Origin: Brucella daejeonensis
GTDB taxonomy: Bacteria > Pseudomonadota > Alphaproteobacteria > Rhizobiales > Rhizobiaceae
Assembly: GCF_014199265.1 (NCBI RefSeq)
Contig: NZ_JACIJG010000016.1
Coordinates: forward strand, 1-64,000
DNA: 64,000 nt
Direction: 5' to 3'
A model generated the notes under the pieces. It searched no databases, was not told where the DNA came from, and saw only the letters and a program-made list of their open reading frames with translations. The position numbers and the translations under genes are program-made. Below, in pieces: positions 27,809 to 36,504 of the stretch (position 1 is its first letter; each line of letters begins with the position of its first letter).

Positions 27809-28726
27809 ATGGATCGAATCATGCTAAGCATTCGCCAGATCAAGAGCTTTCAGGCTGTTGTCGAACTCGGTAACTTTTCTCGCGCGGCCGAACGACTGCG
27901 CACCAGCCAAGCGGGCATTTCGCATGCCATTCGTGATCTGGAGGCTTTGCTTGGCGCAAGACTGTTCGACCGCACCACGCGCCGGGTGGAACTGACCGAA
28001 GCCGGGCGCATTTTTGCGGCGGGCGCATTGCCCGGTCTGGCCGAAATTGAAAGAGCGATGAATGCCGTGCGCGATCTCGGTCAACTGCGCATGGGGCTGG
28101 TCCGCATCGCCGCGCCGCCGCTTCTGGGGGCTACGGTGCTGCCCCGCCTTTTGCAGGAAGTGACGCAGGCGTATCCGAACCTCAAACTGAGAATCGAGGA
28201 TGTCGCGACGGACATGATCGCGCCGCGCGTGCGCAGCGGTCTGTGCGATCTCGGTGTCGGAACATTTCACAGCGAGGAGGAGGGGCTGGACACACAGCGC
28301 ATCCTGCGTGACCGGCTGATGGTTTTCATCGACCCGGAACATGCGTTTCGCTTGCTGGAAGAGGTGGAGTGGTCCGCCCTGGCCGATGCACCGATCATAA
28401 CGCTGACGCGGGAAAGCAATATCAGGCTGCTGACGGAAATAGGTTTCGAAACGGCGGGAATTGCGCTGCGTCCGCATCTTGAGGTGCACCAGATCACGAC
28501 CGCGCTTTCATTGGTCGAAAGCGGTGCGGGACTAGCAGTTTTGCCTGCCTATGCCTTTGCGGCGCTGAATGGCCGCAAGATTGCCGCACGACCGCTGACT
28601 GGGCCTGCAATAACCCGCGATGTTTCCATCATCACGGCGCGCGAACGTACACCGTCGGCCGCTACTACCGTCGTTCGTGGCATGATGCGCCGGGTGATAC
28701 GGGATATGGTTCCTGAAATACCATGA
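27809..28726 (+). CDS. LysR-family transcriptional regulator
   Basis: A 305-residue regulator. The winged HTH is at the N-terminus (IRQIKSFQAVVELGNFSRAAERLRTSQAGISHAIRDLEALLGARLFDRTTRRVELTEAG), followed by the type-2 periplasmic-like effector domain (RMGLVRIAAPPLLGATVLPRLLQEV). The start is either 27809 or the ATG four codons later at 27821; neither has a strong ribosome site. Divergent from the nine-gene operon and therefore its likely activator. Confidence 0.85.
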   Translation: MDRIMLSIRQIKSFQAVVELGNFSRAAERLRTSQAGISHAIRDLEALLGARLFDRTTRRVELTEAGRIFAAGALPGLAEIERAMNAVRDLGQLRMGLVRIAAPPLLGATVLPRLLQEVTQAYPNLKLRIEDVATDMIAPRVRSGLCDLGVGTFHSEEEGLDTQRILRDRLMVFIDPEHAFRLLEEVEWSALADAPIITLTRESNIRLLTEIGFETAGIALRPHLEVHQITTALSLVESGAGLAVLPAYAFAALNGRKIAARPLTGPAITRDVSIITARERTPSAATTVVRGMMRRVIRDMVPEIP

Positions 28727-28840
28727 CGCCTATTGTGTAACGCGATATTTTCTACTGCAAGAAGTAACTGGATCGCATTCCATTGGACGTTGGTGCATGG
28801 ATTGCTTCTCGATCGTTCTTCGATCATTTGATGTCTGTGT

Positions 28841-29953
28841 TCAGGTAGTGACTTCAGGGGGCGGAGAGATTTCGGACGTATACATGTCAGAATGCAGTCC
28901 AGAAGGTGGGTTCAAGCTTGAAGTGCGACTTACCTCTCCGCGGATCTCTGTTCTCTGAGGCAAGGCAAACATCTTTCCGGACAGGAGCAGGGACAAGGTC
29001 ATGACAGTGAGGCCGACAATAACCAAATTAGCGACCACAAAGAGTAGCGGTGCCAAGATCGAGATTGCGCCGTGATCACCGTTTGCGATAAGCAACGCAG
29101 GCGCGGCAGCGATTGCTGTTGCTCCGAAACTGAACGCCCATAGTCCGGGAACTGCGCCTGCCTGTGCGATCCAGGGCGAAAGCCGGGCCATAACGAGAAG
29201 CTGAAGGATGCCGTAGCCGATAAGGGCGTGGACGAATATATCCGGTTCGCCGCCGCTGATCGCGATGTAGGCGACGGCACCAACCGGCGCCGGTGCAAGT
29301 TGGATTCCCAATGTGGGTCGAAGCGGGGCCGGGTTCATAGGGCCAATCAGCAGTCGATGCAACAATACAGATTCGATTGCTAACCATGAAAAGAGGCCTG
29401 CACCGAAGGCAAATTGTCCCCAATCAGGGTAGCCCAGGGCAGAAACGACATTCGCAAAAACGAAGCTTCCGGCAACGGTCGGCAAGTAAAGCACGGCCGT
29501 CGTGTTGGCATGATCACGCTCGCCTTTCCAAAGTCCACCCGTGCGCCAGACGGCGAAAAGAAGCGTGAAGATGGAACCAATCGCAAACACGATGGAAGCG
29601 CCGAGCTGTGAGTGTGGAATGAGGCCGCCGGCAATTAGCGTGGTCGAAACACCGGCGAGTCCGATGAAGCAGCATTGGACGGGATGGGCGGCTTCCTCCA
29701 TCAATTTTGCCGGCGCGAGGACCGCCTTGAGGATGTACAGTACTACGAGCACCGCCCAAACGACACCGGCAATCACGTAGATCCATTCGGCGATGAATTC
29801 TGGCACTTGCCAGGCGCGTGAGGCCCCACGCCAGGCATTTCCGAGGCCAGCAAGCCCAAGCACCATGCCGAAATAACTTGCCGGCGTATTGCTGGCAATT
29901 TGAGCCAAACGGCCCGGTGTGTTGTCGACCAAACATTGTGGTTTTGTATTCAT
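28841..29953 (-). CDS. tehA: TehA/SLAC1-family channel (tellurite resistance/C4-dicarboxylate transporter type)
   Basis: A 370-residue inner-membrane protein with about ten hydrophobic segments. NTPASYFGMVLGLAGLGNAWR at the N-terminus, VLYLPTVAGSFVFANVVSALG in the middle and the late LWAFSFGATAIA are TehA/SLAC1 hallmarks. The family exports anions, sulfite in some cases. The neighbouring sulfite dehydrogenase genes and the cytochrome c fragment directly upstream make sulfite a reasonable substrate here. A soluble tail of about 45 residues follows the last membrane segment. Confidence 0.8.
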   Translation of the reverse strand: MNTKPQCLVDNTPGRLAQIASNTPASYFGMVLGLAGLGNAWRGASRAWQVPEFIAEWIYVIAGVVWAVLVVLYILKAVLAPAKLMEEAAHPVQCCFIGLAGVSTTLIAGGLIPHSQLGASIVFAIGSIFTLLFAVWRTGGLWKGERDHANTTAVLYLPTVAGSFVFANVVSALGYPDWGQFAFGAGLFSWLAIESVLLHRLLIGPMNPAPLRPTLGIQLAPAPVGAVAYIAISGGEPDIFVHALIGYGILQLLVMARLSPWIAQAGAVPGLWAFSFGATAIAAAPALLIANGDHGAISILAPLLFVVANLVIVGLTVMTLSLLLSGKMFALPQRTEIRGEVSRTSSLNPPSGLHSDMYTSEISPPPEVTT

Positions 29954-29965
29954 GGCGGTTCCTAA

Positions 29966-30160
29966 CGAAAACTCGGCTTGCGGGGTCGAAATGCGGATCG
30001 GGCACGAAGCCATCGCTGTTCGGCATCTTCACTTTCGGCAGGCTTTGACGATCGAGCTTGCCGTCGGGCGGCACAATGCCGTTCCGGCTCAGGATGTACG
30101 CGGTGAACGCATAAGTGTCGTCATCGCTCATTGAACCCGGTTTCGACACCAAGGGTACCA
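29966..30160 (-). pseudogene. C-terminal fragment of a sulfite-dehydrogenase-type cytochrome c
   Basis: The minus frame reads GSMSDDDTYAFTAYILSRNG, then LPKVKMPNSDGFVPDP and HFDPA. It matches the end of the intact cytochrome c at 34004-34549 almost residue by residue. DNA similarity to that gene is clear but not identical, so it is a diverged homologue rather than a recent copy. The heme motif and N-terminus are absent, and the reading frame overruns the expected stop. It lies just upstream of tehA, suggesting a lost soxC-cytochrome c-tehA operon. Confidence 0.75.
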
Positions 30161-30179
30161 AGGGCTTCGCAACGTTACG

Positions 30180-30485
30180 TTACCTAATATCGAAGACATC
30201 GGCCCACTCGGGATGTTTCATCGATTGAGCGCGTACGAAGGGACAGAGGGGAATGATCCGTTGCTTCTTTGAACGCGCATCGTCAATCAGATATTGCACA
30301 AGTGCGGCCGCCGCGCCTTTACCTCGCATTGAGTCCGGTACAGAGGTATGATCCGCGATAATAATCTTGTCCGATATTTTCGTAATCGTCAGTTCACCCT
30401 CGCCCTCAACTCCCACCATGCGTGCCACGTACCGAGCCTTGTGATCTAGATCCTCATAGGTGATCATTACTTTCGTTTGAATCAT
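30180..30485 (-). CDS. Small GNAT-family N-acetyltransferase (YjdJ-like)
   Basis: A 101-residue single-domain protein. The acetyl-CoA loop is at VPDSMRGKGAAAALVQYLIDDARSK (about 53-77) and the ending IIPLCPFVRAQSMKHPEWADVF is typical of the short Gcn5-like family. Its substrate is unknown. The ATG at 30485 has AAGGGA six bases upstream. It lies in a mosaic region between a cytochrome fragment and a drug-efflux gene. Confidence 0.75.
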   Translation of the reverse strand: MIQTKVMITYEDLDHKARYVARMVGVEGEGELTITKISDKIIIADHTSVPDSMRGKGAAAALVQYLIDDARSKKQRIIPLCPFVRAQSMKHPEWADVFDIR

Positions 30486-30514
30486 CAACAATCCCTTGTT
30501 TTCTGATGTTGGTT

Positions 30515-31969
30515 TTAAGTCCGTCGCAAGCCAGGCTTTATCTTCGTGGCCGCAGGGACCATCATTACGACAGTGAAGGCTCCGGCGACGGTTACGATTG
30601 CGGCTGCGAACAGCCCGATCTTGTAGCCGGATGTGAAAGATGCGAATCCTGCAGCCAGAGCTATACCAGCGAGCTGCGCAATCCGGCTCGTCGCATTGTT
30701 GACGCCAGAGGCGAGCCCCTCGTCTTTCTGTTTAACGCTGGACATAACCGAGGAAGTGAGCGGTGTAACGAGCACGGCGAAGGATAGGCCGAGGAGCGTC
30801 ATGGGCACGATCACGCCCAGCATCAGTGGCGTTTCTTGGCTGAGCGCCATCCAGACGTAGGCGATCGCTGCTCCCACCGGTCCCACAATCAGCAGAACCC
30901 GTACCCCAATCTTGTCCGCCAGATTGCCGAACGCTTTCGAGAAAAGACCGACACCAAGCGTGAAAGGCAAGAAAGCCAACCCCGCATTAGTCGATGACAG
31001 GGCACGGCGATCAACAAGGTCGAAAGGTAACAAGAAGAACATGATCGATAGGCCAGCATAGATCATCAATGTCGCACCGTTCAGCCCGACAAAGGCGCGG
31101 TTCCTAACCAAGTAGGGCGGCGTCATGGGATGATCGGTTCTACGCTCCCAGAGCACATAGACGGCGAATCCGACTATGGCAACGGACGTGAGCATCGCGA
31201 GTGATTGGATTGAGGTACCTGCATCAATCCGGGGTTCACTCGGGCCGATTTGGCTAAGCACCCAAGCGAGCGCCCCAAGTGCGGTGGCGAGAATCGCGGC
31301 GCCGGTCACGTCGAACCGACGCTGTTCGCGGTGGTCTACTGGTGCAGATACCAGCAGGATTGCCGCCGCGATCAACGCGAGAGGGGGGTTGATCCAGAAC
31401 ACAGATGGCCACCCGAAGGTTTCTGTCAGCCAGCCCCCAAGGACAGGGCCGCCAGCTGTAGTGAGGGCAGAAGCTGCTGCCCAAATCCCGATAGCTTGGT
31501 TCCGCTCGGTGCGTGGATAAGTTGCTCCGATCAGGGCGAGACTGGCAGGCGTGACGATTGCTGCCGCCATTCCTTGTACGACGCGCGCACTGATGAGCCA
31601 GACAGGTGTAGGTGCCATAGCACAAGCCACCGATGCCAGACCAAACAGGATGCAGCCAAGCCCGAGCATGCGCGCCTTGCCATATACATCGGCGAGTGCA
31701 CCTCCGATCAAAGTCAGACAAGCTAGTGCCAGAACATATCCGTTGAGAACCCATTGAACGGACGCCAGATCCGCTCCGAAATGGGCCCGCAATGTCGGTA
31801 GTGCGACGGTTAGCGCTGACCCGTCTATGAACGCCATCGACGACGCGAGCACACAGGCGGCGAGCACCCTGCGCCGCTGACTGGGTGAAGTTTCCCGCCC
31901 TGGCTCTCGGAGAAATGGCTCTGCTTTGATAATGCCGCGGCTGCACGGCTCTGCAAACGGTTGCGCCAC
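30515..31969 (-). CDS. MFS drug exporter, DHA2 (14-helix) family
   Basis: A 484-residue proton-driven efflux protein. Motif C-like and DHA2 signatures are visible: MAFIDGSALTVALPTLRAHF in helix 1, WVLNGYVLALACLTLIGGALADVYGKARM with motif A, and ALTTAGGPVLGGWLTETFGWPSVFWIN around helix 5. About 14 hydrophobic segments. Start is GTG at 31969 with AGGAGGAAATC in front. No membrane-fusion partner adjoins, so it probably works alone. Substrate unknown. Confidence 0.82.
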   Translation of the reverse strand: MAQPFAEPCSRGIIKAEPFLREPGRETSPSQRRRVLAACVLASSMAFIDGSALTVALPTLRAHFGADLASVQWVLNGYVLALACLTLIGGALADVYGKARMLGLGCILFGLASVACAMAPTPVWLISARVVQGMAAAIVTPASLALIGATYPRTERNQAIGIWAAASALTTAGGPVLGGWLTETFGWPSVFWINPPLALIAAAILLVSAPVDHREQRRFDVTGAAILATALGALAWVLSQIGPSEPRIDAGTSIQSLAMLTSVAIVGFAVYVLWERRTDHPMTPPYLVRNRAFVGLNGATLMIYAGLSIMFFLLPFDLVDRRALSSTNAGLAFLPFTLGVGLFSKAFGNLADKIGVRVLLIVGPVGAAIAYVWMALSQETPLMLGVIVPMTLLGLSFAVLVTPLTSSVMSSVKQKDEGLASGVNNATSRIAQLAGIALAAGFASFTSGYKIGLFAAAIVTVAGAFTVVMMVPAATKIKPGLRRT

Positions 31970-32033
31970 GATTTCCTCCTATGCGTCAAAAAAGTCCCTA
32001 TCGGCCGAGAGGTCATTGGCGAAAGCTCAACAA

Positions 32034-32249
32034 TTAGCCGTGGGCTTTCTGCTCACTTCCTTTGCTCGCAAATAATTTTGCATTATCGCAGCATAGTTTG
32101 GAACCGTCATGTGTAGAGGTTGGACAGTTCCGGCACCTTTGGGTGGTCCAAGTGCGATGAATTTCACTAAGGACCACGTTGGTTGTCGTCATAGTAATAC
32201 CAGCCCGTGTAAGGCGAGCAAGCGTGGTGCGCGATACCGTCTCGTTCAA
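32034..32249 (-). pseudogene. Isochorismatase-family hydrolase remnant, frameshifted
   Basis: The minus frame reads LARLTRAGITMTTTNVVLSE and IHRTW. A one-base shift near 32150 would continue it as KGAGTVQPLH, then PNYAAIMQNYLRAKE and a stop. This matches in pattern the C-terminal part of YcaC-like isochorismatase hydrolases (AGVTLTTTNAVL..W). The catalytic Asp/Lys/Cys portion is missing. Recognition is by eye. Confidence 0.5.
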
Positions 32250-32558
32250 ATCACCCGACGTGTCACGCTTCGATTACAGCATAAATGTCGAAGCCTGCGG
32301 CTCGCGCGCCGAGTGCTGGAAATACAACACAAATGCCGGTCCAAACATCAGGCGGAATGAGCGTTTTACGGCGAGTTTCATAAACGGCCTCGACAAAGTC
32401 CGCGTTGTCCCCGGCGTTTATTTCACACTTTCACGAAACAGACCGAATTGAAGATCGAGTACCGCCCACGATCTTCGCCGGATCAAACAGTGCGTGCCGC
32501 GCCCATACGAAGGATGCTTGATTTGGTTTTTGACGTAGAAGTCATGGATTGGTTCCCT
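32250..32558. other. Junction DNA between two gene remnants
   Basis: About 310 bp between the isochorismatase remnant and the truncated reductase gene. Open frames occur on both strands, but none has a ribosome site or recognisable motif. Probably rearrangement junction sequence. Confidence 0.35.
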
Positions 32559-33443
32559 TTACCAGGCGCGGCCGGCGAGCGCCTGGCCCGATATGCCGGT
32601 CGGAAAGCCCAGATAGTTCTCGATCCGATTCGACGCGCCCGCTTGGCCACCGACGGCCAGCTCGTCGAGGACGATGGTCGAGAGTCCTTCCGAAGCGGCA
32701 TAGACCGCCGCCGCCAGCCCGGCGGGGCCGGCGCCGACCACGGCGACGTCGTAGAGCTTGTCCAGATCGATCTCGGGCGTGATTCCGAGGCAGCGGGCCA
32801 TGTCGATCTCACTGGGCCGACGCAGCAACGAACCGTCCGGGCACACGACCAGAGGCAGTTCGTCCGGTGTCATACCGAACCGTTCGACGAGCGCACGACC
32901 TTCACCGTCGCCGCGGGCGTCGAGCAACTGGTAGGGATAGCCAGCTCGTGCGAGAAAGCCCTGCAACCGGACGACGGCGGAGGAGTCCCGGGCTCCAACG
33001 ATGATCGTGCCGGCGGTGCCTTCCTCGATCAGTGCGACGCGGCGCAGGATCAGCGCTCGCATAACGGTCTCGCCGATTTCCGCCGAGCCTATCATCAGCG
33101 CTCGCAGGTGCGGCGCGTCGAAAGGCTGCGCACTTGCGCCCTGTTCACCGGCACGGGCCCGCGCAATCGCCGAACGGCCGGTGAGTTGGTTGATCTCGCC
33201 GGTAAACTGGCCCGGGCCAAATGTGATGATCGACGCCTCGCGGTCGATCCCGTCACGCCGGGTTATGTTCACCGAGCCCGACAACACGAGCCATGCAGGC
33301 GCACCCTGCTGGCCATAGTCATAGATCAGTTCGCCCGGCGCGAAATGCCGTTCCGGTCCGCTGGCAAAGCGCCGCGCCGTCTCGACCCGCGCCTCGTCGA
33401 GTACCGGATACATTTGATAGCCGCGTTGTTGGCGGATGCTCAT
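32559..33443 (-). pseudogene. Truncated cyclic-nucleotide-binding/thioredoxin-reductase hybrid
   Basis: Residues 1-130 form a cNMP-binding domain (GELIYDYGQQGAPAWLVLSGSVNITR...GQFTGEINQLTGR). A short linking domain follows, then the FAD-binding start of a thioredoxin-reductase fold (VAVVGAGPAGLAAAVYAASEGL, ELAVGGQAGASNRIENYLGFP). The frame stops after GISGQALAGRAW, where the family continues for about 250 residues including the redox CxxC. 294 residues of an expected roughly 550 remain. The start ATG at 33443 is intact. A cNMP-binding fragment could still be made, but not an active reductase. Confidence 0.75.
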
Positions 33444-33534
33444 AGAGTGGATTCCTTCAGGTTGATCGGAACGCTGGCAAGTCAACAAACAATCCGCGAG
33501 AGGAAAGGCGGACGCCTTCCCCGATCCGTACGTA

Positions 33535-34002
33535 TTACTGAGAATTGGTCGCTTTGGCCGCAATCGTCTTGAGTGCGTTCGACATTCCTTCGACGATAGG
33601 CTGGGCGGCGCCGCCGATTTCGTGCCGATGGGCGAGATAAGCGGGGTCGTTATAGGAAAGAAACGTCGTACCCGCCTCATCCTGCCAGACCAACGCCTTG
33701 AGCGGCAGGTCGATGCCAATCGACTGTACGGATTGCATCAAGGGTGTCCCACCCTTGGCCGCACCGAAGATCAAAAGATCGGTCGGCCGCAATTGCAAAC
33801 CGACCGCAGCAGCACCTGCTGCGTGGTCGATATGGGCGAAAACGGTCATCCCCTTGCTGCGAACCTCGGCTTCGAAGCGCTTCATGGTTTCTTCCGGTCC
33901 GAAGCTGCTGCGCGTCGTAATCAATCCTTCCGCAGACATTGCATGTGCTCCTGATAGGGTAAGCGCGGCTACCGCAGTGATTAGTGTCCTTGCGATTCTC
34001 AT
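33535..34002 (-). CDS. DUF302-domain secreted protein
   Basis: A 155-residue protein with a signal peptide (MRIARTLITAVAALTLSGAHAMSA) and the DUF302 core: RSSFGPEETMKRFEAEVRSKGMTVFAHIDHAAGAAAVGLQLRPTDLLIFGAAKGGTPLM. Function of the family is unknown; members often accompany sulfur or electron-transfer genes. It begins one base after the cytochrome c stop, so it is the third gene of the sulfite-oxidation operon. Confidence 0.8.
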   Translation of the reverse strand: MRIARTLITAVAALTLSGAHAMSAEGLITTRSSFGPEETMKRFEAEVRSKGMTVFAHIDHAAGAAAVGLQLRPTDLLIFGAAKGGTPLMQSVQSIGIDLPLKALVWQDEAGTTFLSYNDPAYLAHRHEIGGAAQPIVEGMSNALKTIAAKATNSQ

Positions 34003-34003
34003 C

Positions 34004-34549
34004 TCATTTCTTCCCGAATAGTGTCGCTGGATCGAATTTGGGATCTGGCACGAAGCCATCGCGGTTCGGCATCTTCACCTTCGGCAGGTTTTGTTGATCC
34101 AGTTTTTTGCCTGGTGGCACAATGCCGTTCAGGCTCAGGATGTAAGCGGTGAGCGCATAGGTATCGTCATCGCTCATCGAACCCGGTGCCTGATAGGGCA
34201 TCGCCCGGCGGATATAGTCAAACAGCGTTGTCGCATAAGGCCAGTAACTCCCAACGGTTTTTACCGGTGTGTCCGAAGTCAATGTTCCTTGCCCGCCAAC
34301 CAGGCGGTCCTTGATGCCGCCGACGCCGTTATCGCCGTGACACGCCGCGCAGTTGTCGGCGAATAGCTCCTTGCCTTGTTTCGCTGTCCCGCTACCCGGT
34401 GGCAGTCCCTTCCCGTCGGGCCTGACGTCGATGTCCCACAGCGCGATTTCATCGGGCGTCGCCGGCCGACCGAAATCATATGCGAGCGCGGGTGAGGCAA
34501 GAGCCAGCACGATCGCGCCGGCGAAGAATGCTTTGTTAGTCGAGGACAT
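34004..34549 (-). CDS. Cytochrome c subunit of sulfite dehydrogenase
   Basis: A 181-residue periplasmic mono-heme cytochrome. A signal peptide ends near ALAYD; the heme site is Cys67-Ala-Ala-Cys70-His71, and RRAMPYQAPGSM offers the distal Met. The C-terminal DDDTYALTAYILSLNGIVPP is typical of SoxD/SorB-type cytochromes. The ATG at 34549 has GGGAGGG upstream and overlaps the soxC-like gene by 14 bp. It should take electrons from that molybdenum subunit. Shorter than classical diheme SoxD, so the pair is nearer to SorAB in design. Confidence 0.82.
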   Translation of the reverse strand: MSSTNKAFFAGAIVLALASPALAYDFGRPATPDEIALWDIDVRPDGKGLPPGSGTAKQGKELFADNCAACHGDNGVGGIKDRLVGGQGTLTSDTPVKTVGSYWPYATTLFDYIRRAMPYQAPGSMSDDDTYALTAYILSLNGIVPPGKKLDQQNLPKVKMPNRDGFVPDPKFDPATLFGKK

Positions 34550-35810
34550 TGCGGACCCTCCCGGTTTCATCGATGCTCCAGGTCTGCTGCGCGTTGTAGT
34601 GAAACAGCGCGTTGGTCCCTACCGCCGCGATGAACGACTTGCGGTCGGGCTGGACATTGCCCTCGTCATCAGTCGAGCGGCTGACGATCCTGGTCGGCTT
34701 GCCGTCCCACACCCAATCCATCTGGAAGCGGGTCTGTGCCTTGGGCAACACGGGCAGATTAAGTTGTGCGGCCTTCCATGTTTTTGCGCCGTCGGTGGAA
34801 ATCTCTACCCCGGTAATCGCGCCGTGACCGCTCCAGGCCAGCCCGGTAATGCGATTGTATCCGGGCTTGATCGCCATCGTCCCCGAGGGCGACGTGATCA
34901 CCGAATTGGTATCCATACGAAGCTGGAACTGGATGGCCTTGCCATTGGCCTGGAGCTGCGTGTAGCGCGCCGTTTCCCAGCGCGTCATCCATGGTCGGTC
35001 GCCGAATTTCAGTCGGCGCAACCATTTGATGCTCAGATTGCCTTCGAAGCCTGGCATAATAAGCCGCATCGGAAAGCCATGGGCGGGCCGCAGCGGCTCG
35101 CCGTTTTGCCCATAGGCCACGAACGCTTCGTTCAGTATTTCATCGGTGAGCGGAATGCTGCGGGCGACTGCCGCCGCATCGCCACCCTCAGCAAGCATCC
35201 AGGTCGAGCCACGGTCCTTTCCGGCCAGGTCAACCAGGACCTTGAGCGGGACACCGGTCCATTCGTTCATGCTGACGAGGCCGTGCGTGTTCTGCACGGT
35301 GACGTTCTCGTCGGCCTTCTTCCAGTTTTCCCAGCCGTTGCCGGTGCACTCGAGGAAGGTCGTGCGGGAGATCGACGGCATCGCCTTGAGGTCGTCGAGG
35401 TTGAATACCAACGGCTTCCGCACCATGCCATGTACGAGCAACCGATGGGTGGCCGGATCGAGGTCGGGTGCGCCGGAATGGCTCCGCTCGTAGTGGAGGT
35501 CGGACGGTGTGATCGCGCCGACCAGCTTGTCGAGCGGCGTCTTCGAGTTGATTGCATCGCCCGGGTCGACGTTGCGCTTGCCTGGGGTAGATTCAGGAAT
35601 ACGGGCGATCTTGACATATTTCGATCGTTCGCTGGTTCCGCCGAGGTCGGCTCCGGGTTCTCGAGGCGGGACGTCGGAAAGAGAGTCGGCAGCCGCCTGT
35701 CCCGCGACAATGCTTCCCGCTAGCCCCGTCGAGGCTGCGATGAAGTTTCTCCGCGACAGAACGCGGTTGACACCCATACTTTCAACGGGAGTTTCATTCT
35801 GAATAGGCAT
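34536..35810 (-). CDS. soxC: Sulfite dehydrogenase molybdenum subunit (SoxC/SorA family)
   Basis: A 424-residue sulfite-oxidase-family enzyme that oxidises sulfite or sulfane sulfur in the periplasm. The N-terminus has a Tat signal (SRRNFIAAS, residues 19-27). The molybdenum ligand is Cys155 in FLECTGNGWENW. HGFPMRLIMPGFEGNLSIKWL marks the Mo-domain and the C-terminal dimerisation domain begins near ITGVEISTDGAKTW. GGAGACCAAC precedes the ATG. First gene of a three-gene unit with cytochrome c and DUF302. The soxXYZAB genes are not nearby, so full thiosulfate oxidation is not encoded here. Confidence 0.85.
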   Translation of the reverse strand: MPIQNETPVESMGVNRVLSRRNFIAASTGLAGSIVAGQAAADSLSDVPPREPGADLGGTSERSKYVKIARIPESTPGKRNVDPGDAINSKTPLDKLVGAITPSDLHYERSHSGAPDLDPATHRLLVHGMVRKPLVFNLDDLKAMPSISRTTFLECTGNGWENWKKADENVTVQNTHGLVSMNEWTGVPLKVLVDLAGKDRGSTWMLAEGGDAAAVARSIPLTDEILNEAFVAYGQNGEPLRPAHGFPMRLIMPGFEGNLSIKWLRRLKFGDRPWMTRWETARYTQLQANGKAIQFQLRMDTNSVITSPSGTMAIKPGYNRITGLAWSGHGAITGVEISTDGAKTWKAAQLNLPVLPKAQTRFQMDWVWDGKPTRIVSRSTDDEGNVQPDRKSFIAAVGTNALFHYNAQQTWSIDETGRVRNVLD

Positions 35811-35850
35811 GTTGGTCTCCGGAATGTCTGCGGTTTACGTCTTGTGGCGA

Positions 35851-36006
35851 TCAAACCCCTTCGTGCACAAGCCGCGTGAAGAACGCTGGATCGACGACGA
35901 ACTGTCCCCATTTCGCGTCGAATGCTGCCGTTGGCTTGGCCTTGATAATGTCGTCCAACGACATCCCCTTTCCCTTGAGGGCAGCGATATTCCCCCGGAC
36001 CTGCCT
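35851..36006 (-). pseudogene. C-terminal remnant of a metallo-beta-lactamase-fold hydrolase
   Basis: The minus frame from about 36006 reads RQVRGNIAALKGKGMSLDDI then IKAKPTAAFDAKWGQFVVDP and ends FFTRLVHEGV before a TGA at 35851. This is the C-terminal pattern of the Brucella/Rhizobium MBL-fold hydrolases often found near sulfur or quinoprotein genes. The metal-binding N-terminal part is absent; DNA beyond 36006 belongs to another gene on the opposite strand. Confidence 0.6.
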
Positions 36007-36504
36007 GACGTTCATCGCTGGATGAACGACCCCAGGGTCAATGAGTTCTGGAACGAGGCAGGAAGCGAAGCTGCCCACAAGCGCTATCTGGAGCGCATGT
36101 GGGCGGACCCTCATGTCGTTCCTCTGATCGGCCGCTTCGATGAGCGGGCTTTCTCCTATTTCGAGATTTACTGGGCGAAAGAGGATTTGATAGGCCCATT
36201 CTCAGGCGCCGGCGATTACGACCGGGGCTGCCACGTCATCGTCGGTGAAGAAGCTTTCCGCGGAAGGGCCTGGTTCACCGCCTGGCTGCCCTCCCTTTTG
36301 CACCTGATGTTTCTCGACGACCCACGAACCGAACGGATCGTGCAGGAGCCAAGCGCAGCGCACCACCGCCAATTGCGCAATCTGCAGCGTTCAGGATTTG
36401 CCCACATGCGAAGTGCTGACCTCCCCACCAAAAGAGCGGCGATCATGTCGATCTCCAGACAACACTTCTTCTCCAACCGCCTGTGGCATCCCGATGTGAC
36501 GTGA
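35992..36504 (+). pseudogene. 5'-truncated siderophore-type lysine N-acetyltransferase (RhbD/IucB-like)
   Basis: From about 35992 the plus frame reads PDVHRWMNDPRVNEFW, then GRFDERAFSYFEIYWAKEDLIG, DYDRGCHVIVGEEAFRGRAW and ERIVQEPSAAHH, the acetyltransferase half of aerobactin/rhizobactin-type N-acylases. The frame is open to 35809, but its first 60 residues overlap the metallo-beta-lactamase remnant and are not homologous. The N-terminal domain and native start are lost. An internal ATG at 36007 could give a 165-residue product. No other siderophore gene is seen. Confidence 0.65.

Noticed and set aside
32448-33572. A 374-codon open frame on the plus strand
   Set aside because: Opposite strand of the recognisable cNMP/thioredoxin-reductase remnant.
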